Both the position numbers and the translations under genes were made by a program. The notes under the pieces were generated by a model. The model was not told the DNA's origin and did no database searches. It worked only from the letters and a program-made list of their open reading frames with translations. Source: Patescibacteria group bacterium (lineage in GTDB: Bacteria; Patescibacteriota; Minisyncoccia; Phycocordibacterales; JAGLOS01). Taken from it: a DNA stretch of 6,092 nucleotides. Where the stretch lies: positions 1 to 6,092 of the forward strand of contig JAHIYV010000017.1 in the NCBI GenBank assembly GCA_018814635.1. Reading direction: 5' to 3'. Positions 1-6,091 of this stretch are shown in pieces (positions within the stretch are counted from its first letter, which is position 1; the number at the start of each line of letters is the position of its first letter).

Positions 1-137
1 ATTCTCAAGTTCGCTTAGATTTATATTAGATTTTTTTGATAAAAACTTGAAGAATATAAGTATATTTTGAAAGTTTTTTCAGAAAAATATGATGTGAAGA
101 TAAGATGAAATTGTGGAGGTTATTTATTTACAAACCC
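1..137. mobile_element. MITE-like element, left copy (left end outside window)
   Basis: Bases 1-137 match 5563-5699 almost exactly: I see only two differences, C/T at 14 versus 5576 and A/G at 134 versus 5696. By comparison with the complete copy, the window begins just after the left terminal inverted repeat, so about 19 bp of this copy lie outside. The right terminal repeat is 119-137 and is the exact reverse complement of 5544-5562. The element has no open frame of useful length, so it would depend on a transposase encoded elsewhere. It carries a nested hairpin (arms 41-48/71-78 and 53-58/61-66). Its right end supplies the last codons and stop of folE. The right flank is TAA (138-140). Confidence 0.8.
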
Positions 138-566
138 TAAGCCTATCCCTTTTGGTTTAAGAGCTTTTTCTAATTCATCCACGGCATCTTTAACTAACCG
201 TTCCTGAATCTGAAGTCTGGCAGAATAATAATCAATAACTCTAGCAATTTTACTTAAGCCGATTATTTTTTTGTCTGGAATATAAGAAAAATAGTATTGA
301 CCAAAAAATGGTACCATGTGGTGCTCGCAATAAGAAAAGAAATACCCCGAATCTACAATCATCTGATTATAAGCCACACCATTTTCTCCATTAAGAAAAG
401 TCCTAAGTTTTGGCTTAAGCTTTGGATCATAACCCCTAAAAATTTCCTTCCACATTTGCACCACTCGTTTAGGCGTATCCTTAAGACCAGCTCTATAAGG
501 GTTCTCACCAATCAATTTTAGAATATTCCTAACCACTTTTTCTTTTTCTTGGTTTATTTTTGGCAT
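120..566 (-). pseudogene. folE: GTP cyclohydrolase I, C-terminus truncated by element insertion
   Basis: The intact enzyme converts GTP to 7,8-dihydroneopterin triphosphate, the first step of folate, pterin and queuosine precursor synthesis. It is a cytosolic homomultimer of the T-fold family. Visible here are the DTPKRV motif after an ENPYRAGL stretch, the CEHH zinc-binding motif, an IPD..IIGLSKIARV block and the QIQERL active-site helix. The frame then stops at KPKGIGL plus GFVNK. Normal FolE continues for about 45 more residues, including the third zinc ligand (Cys181 in E. coli) and the conserved Arg nearby; these are absent. The GFVNK tail and TAA stop lie inside the MITE terminal repeat, so insertion explains the loss. 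I chose the ATG at 564-566 (148 aa) because FolE homology begins just after it. The frame is open to an ATG at 633-635, but those extra residues look non-conserved and would run through a hairpin. The protein is probably inactive. Confidence 0.85.
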
Positions 567-573
567 AATTAAT

Positions 574-587
574 AACTTAATTAAGTT
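574..587. promoter_or_regulatory. Perfect 14-bp palindrome upstream of folE
   Basis: AACTTAATTAAGTT is a perfect palindrome lying 7 bases upstream of the chosen folE start, where a ribosome or operator-binding protein could act. No Shine-Dalgarno sequence is visible at that start. It may be an operator, but such AT-rich palindromes also arise by chance in DNA this AT-rich. Confidence 0.35.
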
Positions 588-591
588 AGAA

Positions 592-632
592 GGTAATACC
601 ATACTTGTAAAGTAATAACAAGAGGTATTACC
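592..632. promoter_or_regulatory. Inverted repeat/hairpin in the folE-glycosyltransferase divergent region
   Basis: GGTAATACC (592-600) and GGTATTACC (624-632) are perfect 9-bp inverted repeats. Between them CTTGT (604-608) pairs with ACAAG (618-622), leaving a 9-base loop and a 3-by-1 internal loop. The structure sits between the two divergent genes: about 25 bases upstream of the folE start, and 45 bases upstream of the glycosyltransferase ATG. It could be an operator shared by both genes or a leader hairpin in the folE transcript. There is no U-run, so a rho-independent terminator is unlikely. It does not match the THF or preQ1 riboswitch sequences that I know. Confidence 0.5.
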
Positions 633-677
633 CATTTAGCCTTTTACTTTAGCCTAAAAAATGGTTAATATGTGCCA

Positions 678-1523
678 ATGAATAAAAATACTCAAAATTA
701 TTGGTTTTCTGTAATTATTTCAGTTAAGGATGATGTTAGAATTCTAAATCTGATTGCATCAATAAATAAGCAACTAGAACATAAAAAAGTAGAATATATT
801 TTGTCATTTAATGGTGCAAAAGAAAATTTTGTTAGGCTTATCAAAGATAAAATCAGCGATAATATAGAAAATTATCAAATACTAATTTCTGATGATTCCG
901 GTACAGCTAAAGCAATAAACCTAGGTATTCGTAAGTCATCATCCTCCAGAATCATTATTATTGATAGCGACTGCACCCTTGGAGATGATTACTTTGAGAT
1001 AATGAATGAAAGTCTAGAACGTAATAAAATCGTAAATGGTAGAGTTATCTTTGAGGGTAATAATTTATTTTCAAAATATACTGCTAAATTGCGGACTATC
1101 GTCTATGGTAATCAGAATAATATATTTTATTCTCCAAATCTTGGGATGCACAAAGAGATAATTAACCAACTAGGCCAATTTAATACAAAATTAAAATATG
1201 GATTTGATTCCGAATTTAGCTCTAGGGTCATTAAGGCTGGCTATCAAGTCTATTTTGAGCCTAATGCGGTAGTCTTTCATTCATGCCATGAAAATCTCTG
1301 GCGAGAAATTTTCATTTGGATTCACTATGGGAAAGGACGAGCTTACAGATATAATTCCGGTTGTTTTGGCCCAAAAAATTTAAAGAATCTAGTCAATATG
1401 TTTTCAACTCCTAGGATTTTTTCACCAAAAAAAGGATTAATTTTTAATCTTTTTACATGTTCTTATTATTTTTTTAGAAATATTGGAATTCTGTCCGCCC
1501 TCATACTTAAAAAATATGACTAA
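678..1523 (+). CDS. Family 2 (GT-A fold) glycosyltransferase
   Basis: Transfers a sugar from a nucleotide-sugar donor to an unknown acceptor, probably at the inner face of the membrane in cell-envelope glycan synthesis. Positions below count from the alternative GTG at 672. The N-terminus has the first strand of a GT-A fold (SVIISVKDD, 13-21). It is followed by SDDSGTAKAINLGI (73-86) and then the metal/nucleotide DxD motif DSD at 98-100 after a IIII strand. The acceptor-side signature GFDSEFSSR (177-185) stands where family 2 enzymes carry an E/D-D-x-E-L-x-x-R motif. It is followed by the usual FEPNAVVFH strand. Residues 255-279 are hydrophobic and may anchor the protein. I prefer ATG 678 to GTG 672; neither has a good ribosome site. 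The stop overlaps the next start in ATGACTAA, suggesting translational coupling. The gene is very AT-rich, like the first 1.5 kb of its downstream neighbour. Substrate specificity cannot be read from the sequence. Confidence 0.85.
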   Translation: MNKNTQNYWFSVIISVKDDVRILNLIASINKQLEHKKVEYILSFNGAKENFVRLIKDKISDNIENYQILISDDSGTAKAINLGIRKSSSSRIIIIDSDCTLGDDYFEIMNESLERNKIVNGRVIFEGNNLFSKYTAKLRTIVYGNQNNIFYSPNLGMHKEIINQLGQFNTKLKYGFDSEFSSRVIKAGYQVYFEPNAVVFHSCHENLWREIFIWIHYGKGRAYRYNSGCFGPKNLKNLVNMFSTPRIFSPKKGLIFNLFTCSYYFFRNIGILSALILKKYD

Positions 1524-3015
1524 AAATTATAAGAAGGCCTTTAATTTCACCTGCATCAATCGTGCACGAAAAGATATACGTGGTTATAAAACAAACTATA
1601 AATTGACTATTTCATTCTCCTTACTCCGAAACAATTTAGACTCAAAAATTAAATTATTTATTAATAAGATAATTGAAGATAAGCTTATTACTGGCATACA
1701 AAATATTGACCTCCTTAGCTTAATGAAAAATATTGACAGCAATTCTTTCCTAAACTGGATAATCCAGCGATTAGATAAGACTTTTCCGGTGCGAAATATT
1801 ATGATAAAAAAAATCATCCTATCCGAGCAAGATAGAGATCAGGTAGTTTTTGACTATACCTCTACTAAAGATAAACAGATTAAAATTTTTGTTGGTAAAG
1901 ATAATTTGATTATTAATGCTCAAAAATTGGACTTTCCTAAATTAAACCTTAATAAAAAACTTTCATACTTTAAGAAGATTCTGGTCAAACTCCAATTACA
2001 AAATTGTTTTGGACAAACAAATAATTTCACAAATAAATCAGACTGGAAAAATATTGAAAATATACTTAATGACAATAAAAGAAATATAATTTACATTTGT
2101 AACTTTATTTGTCCTCCATACGTCAACGATAAAAAATTAGGCTATGTTGGTTTATTTGATTCAATAGCTGACGATCCAATGAAATATAATTTTGACTATG
2201 ATTATATTAAAAACTTTAGAAATCTTGAAAAAATAGTCTTACTTGGTAATTGGCTAGGTATTCCTCTTAGAGGTATGATTGTGTTTTGTGATTGGGGGCT
2301 GATAAATATAGATGGTATAAAAACAACAATAAGTTCTGATGCGGAAATAATTTTATGTCTCAAGAGATTTAAAGATTCTATAGTCTCTTCACTTAAAAAT
2401 TATTCTGGACTAGAGGTGATCACATTATCAGAACTCGGAGTATCAGAATATTTACCACTGGGTTTACCTTATTCATTTAATGAACGCAAAAAATTTTTAA
2501 AAGACACTATAAACTCGGATGGTGAAATATTTAAAATCATTGATAGAAATTTTTTAACTCAAATACTCATCTGGTTAAATGATCAGATATTGATTGATTT
2601 TTTAGACTGGAGAAACTTTTCAAAACTTAATGAATGGAAAAACTTTAAAGAAGATCTGGTAAATATTTTAAAAACTTATGAAAATATTTTATGGATGAAA
2701 ATCAATAAAATATACTCAAATCCGAACAAAAATATTATTTACGACAAACAACATAAAGATCTTAGAGAGGAAGCTTTTTATGATGCCTTATTGAGATACG
2801 TGGAATATAAAATTTATGGCCAATTAGTCTCTTTAAATTTAGAGAAAGTCATCTGTTTATATCAAGACCCCGGATTTCCAATGGCCGGACAGCATTTTAA
2901 AAATTCAAAATTACCGGTCATGTTTATTGATCCCGATAGTCTAAAAGATAGACTTAAATTTGATCATTTTCCTTTTATAAGTTATGATAACAAACAAATG
3001 GAAAATCTTAAAAAC
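1516..3015 (+). other. 500-residue N-terminal extension of ValRS: degenerate PTPS/QueD-like domain plus unrecognised domain
   Basis: Residues 8-114 follow the order of a PTPS/QueD T-fold. An FNFT-x-x-NRA strand stands where the family has FxAAHRL. RGYKTNYKLTIS stands where it has LHGHxYxLxV, then TGIQNIDLLSLMK for TGxxxDFxxLK. SNSFLNWIIQRL stands for PTxExLAxxIWxxL, with IMIKKIILSEQ in place of the final VxVxET strand. The zinc histidines are replaced by Asn, Tyr and Thr, so it would not be a working enzyme of that family. This is my eye alignment, not a search. Residues about 180-490 form a globular alpha/beta-looking region, with strands IIYICNFIC and IVLLGNWLGI and the segment CLYQDPGFPMAGQHF, that I do not recognise. 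A charged linker (about 501-517) joins it to ValRS. Sample 60-base lines here are 18-32% GC, against 33-42% in the ValRS part, which suggests different origins. Confidence 0.55.
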
Positions 3016-5544
3016 ATGAGTAATAGCCCACTTGAACCAGAAAAAAAAGCGGAGACAAAGGAAAGATATGATCCACTTGAGAAGGAAAAATACTGGCAGG
3101 ATTTTTGGGAGAGAGAAGGTGTTTATAAGTTTAACCCTGAACAACCTGGCCCTCTTTTCAGCATAGATACTCCCCCGCCCACAATTTCAGGCTCACTTCA
3201 TCTTGGGCATATCTTTTCCTATACACAGGCAGAGATAATCACTCGTTTCAAAAGAATGCAAGGTTCTAACGTCCGTTATTCTTTTGGACTTGATAACAAT
3301 GGCTTACCCACCGAACGATTAGTGGAGAAAGAAACTGGGATAAGAGGTAATACCATAGGTTTGGAGGATTTTACTAAAATTTGTCTTGAAGTTACTAACA
3401 AATATAAGTATTTATATGAAGACCTATGGAAATCAATCGGCCTTAGCGTTGATTGGCGATTAGAATATTCAAGTATATCTCCTGAAGTCCAAAAAATAGC
3501 ACAATCCACTTTTAAAGAACTCTACGAGATGGGTGTAATTTATAAAAAAAATGCTCCTGCTCTTTATTGTACAGAATGCCACACCTCTTTTGCACAAGCA
3601 GAGAAAGAAGATAAAGAAAAAGAAGCAGTATTCTATGATTTATCATTTAAAACTGAAGATGGCCAGGAGCTAATTATAGCCACCACACGCCCAGAGCTAC
3701 TTCCAGCTTGTAGTGCTGTCTTTGTACACCCAGATGACCCTAGATTTAAAGATCTTGTAGGAATGAAAGTTACCACCCCACTAGGACATGAAGTTGAGAT
3801 AATGACAGACGAAAAGGTTGAAAAAGAGAAGGGTACTGGGGCAGTCATGTGCTGTACGTATGGCGATGAAACCGATATTTACTGGGCAAAAAAATACAAC
3901 CTAACTGAAAAAATCATATTCAGCCGAGATGGAAAATTACAGAAAGTAGAAGAAATGCCAGAACTTGAAGGAAAGACTATCAAGGAGGCAAGGGAAATTA
4001 TTATAGCAAAACTTAGAAACGATGGAGTTGTGAGGAAAGAAGATCACATTAAACACAACGTTGATGTTCATGAAAGATGTGGCACTCCTGTAGAGTTTTT
4101 ACCTACCATCCAATGGTTCGTAAAAATCCTAGATATGAAAGAAAAGATGCTAGAAGCCGGCAATAAAATTAAATGGCACCCAGAACACATGAAAAAGAGA
4201 TACGAAGACTGGGTAAGCAGTCTAAAGTGGGACTGGTGTATTTCTAGAGAAAGATTTTACGGGATACCAATTCCAGTGTTTAGTTGTGATAGTTGTGACA
4301 ATATGATTATTCCAAGCACAGACGAAATGCCTATGGATCCAAAGGCCGAAAAAGAGATTCGGGTTTGTCCTGCTTGTAAGACTGGAAAGATGGTTCCCGA
4401 GAAGAGTGTTTTAGACACTTGGTTTACGTCTTCTTTATCTCCAGAAATAAATAACAATCATCCTTTAAACGGTAAGTTAAACGGTGAGTTGTATCCAATG
4501 TCTATGAGGCCACAAGCCCACGATATAATTAGAACCTGGGCGGTTTACTCAATTCTTATGGGTTTGTATAAACATAATGCTGTACCTTGGGAAAACCTAA
4601 TGATCTCAGGCCATATTTTAGTTCAAAAAGGAGAAAAGATTAGTAAGAAAACTGGTGGTGGAAAATATAAACCGGAGGATTTAATCTCTCAAAAATCAGC
4701 CGATGCTATTAGGTATGCGATGGCCGGTTCTTCTCTTGGAAAAAATACCTATTTTGATGAGAAAGAAGTGGAAAAAGGAAGAAAATTAGTAACAAAACTC
4801 TATAATGCCGGTAAATTAGTTCTTAGCAAATTGAAGGATTTTGACCCAAAGGTAGAAGTTCCTAATGACAATTTAGAAGCTATTGATCAATGGATTCTTA
4901 ATAGATCAGTTGAAACAGCTCAAAAAATGGCAGAGGCTTTTGAAAATTATGAATACTCTCAAGCTCGCCAAATATTTGAGGATTTCTTTTGGAGAGAATT
5001 CTGTGATAACTATCTAGAAATAGTTAAGAAAAGATTATCAATAGAATCCAATACGGATAAACTAAAAATTTCAGCTCAATATGCCTGCTATCACAGCTTT
5101 CTCAATATTCTAAAAATGGTATCTCCTTTTATACCACACATCACAGAAGAGATGTTCCATGCAGATGTCATTATTAAACAAGATGGCGAAAATACCACAG
5201 AATCAGTTAAATCTAACGCTGAATCTGGCTATTTTAGCACCAATGAGGGCGTAAAAAGTATCCATAATACACTATGGCCTTCTCAAGAAGTTAAATATAC
5301 TGACGAAAAAATAAAAGAAAATGCTGATTTTGTTTTATCAGTTATTGCAGAGATACGAAAATACAAATCTGATAACAAAATTAAACTAAGTACTCCAGTT
5401 TCTGTCCTGAAAATAAAGTGTTCAGAAGAACAGAAAGAAAAACTGACTGGCTTTTTAGACGATCTTGCTTCTCTAGCAAGGGCAGAAAAAATGGAGACCG
5501 AAATTACCAATAATAAAGAAATAGGTATAGAAATTACACTTTAG
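1516..5544 (+). CDS. valS: Unrecognised N-terminal region fused to valyl-tRNA synthetase
   Basis: Residues about 505-1342 are a complete class I ValRS, which charges tRNA-Val with valine in the cytosol. HIGH appears as HLGH (562-565) after PPPTISGSL. The CP1 editing domain has ATTRPE (722-727) and GTGAVMCCTYGDETD. Zinc-type cysteine pairs occur as CTEC and as CDSC plus CPAC. DTWFTSSL and the KMSKS equivalent KISKK (1041-1045) follow, then a helical anticodon-binding domain ending in PFIPHITEEMF. GLDNNGLPTERLVEK and the short C-terminus without a long coiled-coil arm are of the archaeal-like type, not the E. coli type. Residues 1-500 are extra (see the separate entry). I chose ATG 1516 because it overlaps the glycosyltransferase stop; the frame is open further upstream only to a TTG at 1483. 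An internal ATG at 3016 would give a normal-length ValRS of 842 aa, so separate genes or internal initiation remain possible. The TAG stop uses the first base of the right MITE. Confidence 0.9.
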   Translation: MTKNYKKAFNFTCINRARKDIRGYKTNYKLTISFSLLRNNLDSKIKLFINKIIEDKLITGIQNIDLLSLMKNIDSNSFLNWIIQRLDKTFPVRNIMIKKIILSEQDRDQVVFDYTSTKDKQIKIFVGKDNLIINAQKLDFPKLNLNKKLSYFKKILVKLQLQNCFGQTNNFTNKSDWKNIENILNDNKRNIIYICNFICPPYVNDKKLGYVGLFDSIADDPMKYNFDYDYIKNFRNLEKIVLLGNWLGIPLRGMIVFCDWGLINIDGIKTTISSDAEIILCLKRFKDSIVSSLKNYSGLEVITLSELGVSEYLPLGLPYSFNERKKFLKDTINSDGEIFKIIDRNFLTQILIWLNDQILIDFLDWRNFSKLNEWKNFKEDLVNILKTYENILWMKINKIYSNPNKNIIYDKQHKDLREEAFYDALLRYVEYKIYGQLVSLNLEKVICLYQDPGFPMAGQHFKNSKLPVMFIDPDSLKDRLKFDHFPFISYDNKQMENLKNMSNSPLEPEKKAETKERYDPLEKEKYWQDFWEREGVYKFNPEQPGPLFSIDTPPPTISGSLHLGHIFSYTQAEIITRFKRMQGSNVRYSFGLDNNGLPTERLVEKETGIRGNTIGLEDFTKICLEVTNKYKYLYEDLWKSIGLSVDWRLEYSSISPEVQKIAQSTFKELYEMGVIYKKNAPALYCTECHTSFAQAEKEDKEKEAVFYDLSFKTEDGQELIIATTRPELLPACSAVFVHPDDPRFKDLVGMKVTTPLGHEVEIMTDEKVEKEKGTGAVMCCTYGDETDIYWAKKYNLTEKIIFSRDGKLQKVEEMPELEGKTIKEAREIIIAKLRNDGVVRKEDHIKHNVDVHERCGTPVEFLPTIQWFVKILDMKEKMLEAGNKIKWHPEHMKKRYEDWVSSLKWDWCISRERFYGIPIPVFSCDSCDNMIIPSTDEMPMDPKAEKEIRVCPACKTGKMVPEKSVLDTWFTSSLSPEINNNHPLNGKLNGELYPMSMRPQAHDIIRTWAVYSILMGLYKHNAVPWENLMISGHILVQKGEKISKKTGGGKYKPEDLISQKSADAIRYAMAGSSLGKNTYFDEKEVEKGRKLVTKLYNAGKLVLSKLKDFDPKVEVPNDNLEAIDQWILNRSVETAQKMAEAFENYEYSQARQIFEDFFWREFCDNYLEIVKKRLSIESNTDKLKISAQYACYHSFLNILKMVSPFIPHITEEMFHADVIIKQDGENTTESVKSNAESGYFSTNEGVKSIHNTLWPSQEVKYTDEKIKENADFVLSVIAEIRKYKSDNKIKLSTPVSVLKIKCSEEQKEKLTGFLDDLASLARAEKMETEITNNKEIGIEITL

Positions 5545-5699
5545 GGTTTGTAAATAAATAACATTCTCAAGTTCGTTTAGATTTATATTAGATTTTTTTG
5601 ATAAAAACTTGAAGAATATAAGTATATTTTGAAAGTTTTTTCAGAAAAATATGATGTGAAGATAAGATGAAATTGTGGAGGTTATTTATTTACAAGCCC
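5544..5699. mobile_element. Complete MITE-like element, right copy, with 19-bp terminal inverted repeats
   Basis: The ends GGGTTTGTAAATAAATAAC (5544-5562) and GTTATTTATTTACAAGCCC (5681-5699) are inverted repeats with one mismatch. They enclose 118 bp that match the left-edge copy with a single base change. TTA stands directly on both sides (5541-5543 and 5700-5702), consistent with a 3-bp target duplication. Removing the element and one TTA restores a sequence in which valS still ends in TAG and purD in TAA. So it landed between two convergent stop codons without harming either. There is no coding capacity. The 3-bp T-N-A duplication and GGG ends recall the IS1031 group of the IS5 family; that assignment is a guess from memory. 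Transcripts of either strand could fold through the repeats and act as a terminator. Confidence 0.85.
5603..5640. repeat. Nested hairpin inside the MITE
   Basis: Within the element AAAAACTT (5603-5610) pairs with AAGTTTTT (5633-5640). Inside that, AATATA (5615-5620) pairs with TATATT (5623-5628) around a two-base loop. The left copy has the same structure at 41-78. Conservation of both arms between copies follows simply from their near identity, so it is not independent evidence of function. Confidence 0.5.
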
Positions 5700-5704
5700 T
5701 TAGC

Positions 5705-5857
5705 TTATTTTATATACCCCCATCTCTTCAGATCCGGTAATTGTTTCTCAAAATCCTTACCAATATCATTCCGATAAAAGGCTTTTGGTATAACAATTTT
5801 CTTGATCAGATTAATACTTTTTTGGCGGGCTTTTTCTACCGTATCAGCTACGGCAGT
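5705..5857 (-). pseudogene. purD: C-terminal remnant of phosphoribosylamine-glycine ligase
   Basis: PurD (GAR synthetase) joins glycine to phosphoribosylamine in purine synthesis. This minus-strand frame reads TAVADTVEKARQKS, then FYRNDIGKDF and LPDLKRWGYIK with a TAA stop. That is the conserved end of PurD (the TAV.DT.EEAR and YR.DIG motifs). The frame stays open upstream only to a TAA at 5948-5950 and contains no ATG. Residues before TAVADT do not read as PurD in this frame. In another frame, VSG-AAFAIY (about 5858-5881) faintly resembles the expected SGGRVLAVT, as if small indels had accumulated. So this is either a decayed copy or the junction of a rearrangement or assembly join. It converges on valS, with the MITE between them. 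Confidence 0.65.
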
Positions 5858-5959
5858 AAATAGCGAAAGCGGCACCACTAACTCTAATATGAAAATGTGG
5901 AGTGGAGACCCTTCACAAAATTGTGTCTGGTATAGTAAAATTAAATTTTATTTATTAAC

Positions 5960-6091
5960 TCACCTTACGCGCGCATTTTTTTGTAAATTTTGCAGTTCTT
6001 TGAAACTTGCCATCAATGCGCGAACATAAATTTTCGACCGAAGGGCAAAATGATTAAGTTTTGTCTTTGCTGAAAGAAGCTCGAGTTTGAA
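5960..6091 (-). CDS. Unrecognised protein, C-terminal end only (partial)
   Basis: This minus-strand frame is open from the window's right edge to a TGA at 5960-5962 and gives 43 residues. It has a helix-like, Lys/Leu-rich look (LLSAKTKLNHFALRSK, then MASFKELQNLQKNARVR). I do not recognise a family. Its last 18 codons contain a GC-rich inverted repeat. It may be the end of a real gene that starts outside the window, or a chance open frame; 43 codons without a stop in DNA this AT-rich is mildly in favour of coding. Confidence 0.3.
   Translation of the reverse strand, partial: FKLELLSAKTKLNHFALRSKIYVRALMASFKELQNLQKNARVR
5970..6022. repeat. GC-rich inverted repeat near the right edge
   Basis: CGCGCATT (5970-5977) and AATGCGCG (6015-6022) are perfect 8-bp inverted repeats 37 bases apart. 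They stand out as the only CG-rich words in an AT-rich stretch. The loop contains a smaller AGTT/AACT pairing flanked by GC/GC. Just to the left, TAAAATT-A-AATTTTA (5936-5950) is a perfect AT palindrome. The role is unknown; a structured RNA, a recombination site or a coincidence inside a coding end are all possible. Confidence 0.4.

Noticed and set aside
592..632. Hairpin as a rho-independent terminator or known riboswitch
   Set aside because: There is no U-run after either arm, it lies between divergent genes, and the sequence does not fit the THF or preQ1 aptamers as I know them.
567..635. Longer folE start at 633-635
   Set aside because: The 23 extra residues look unlike FolE N-termini and would be encoded by the palindrome and hairpin; homology starts after the ATG at 564-566.
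1483..1515. TTG start 33 bases upstream for the ValRS fusion
   Set aside because: It lies inside the glycosyltransferase gene with no ribosome site, whereas ATG 1516 gives the common 8-base stop/start overlap.
2060..2985. Cyclodipeptide synthase-like or isonitrile synthase-like fold for the unknown domain
   Set aside because: Considered because of the tRNA synthetase context, but I could not find the signature motifs of either family.
1..5699. Whole segment as a composite transposon
   Set aside because: The flanking copies carry no transposase, and they sit in gene ends with different flanking triplets (TAA and TTA), so independent insertions explain them better.
5916..5927. CACAA/TTGTG inverted repeat as an operator
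   Set aside because: Only five base pairs around two bases in AT-rich DNA; too weak to call alone.
5802..6029. Plus-strand 75-codon frame containing MWSGDPSQNCVWYS
   Set aside because: Its first third is antisense to the well-supported purD ending, and the rest crosses AT-rich repeats. No family or ribosome site supports it.
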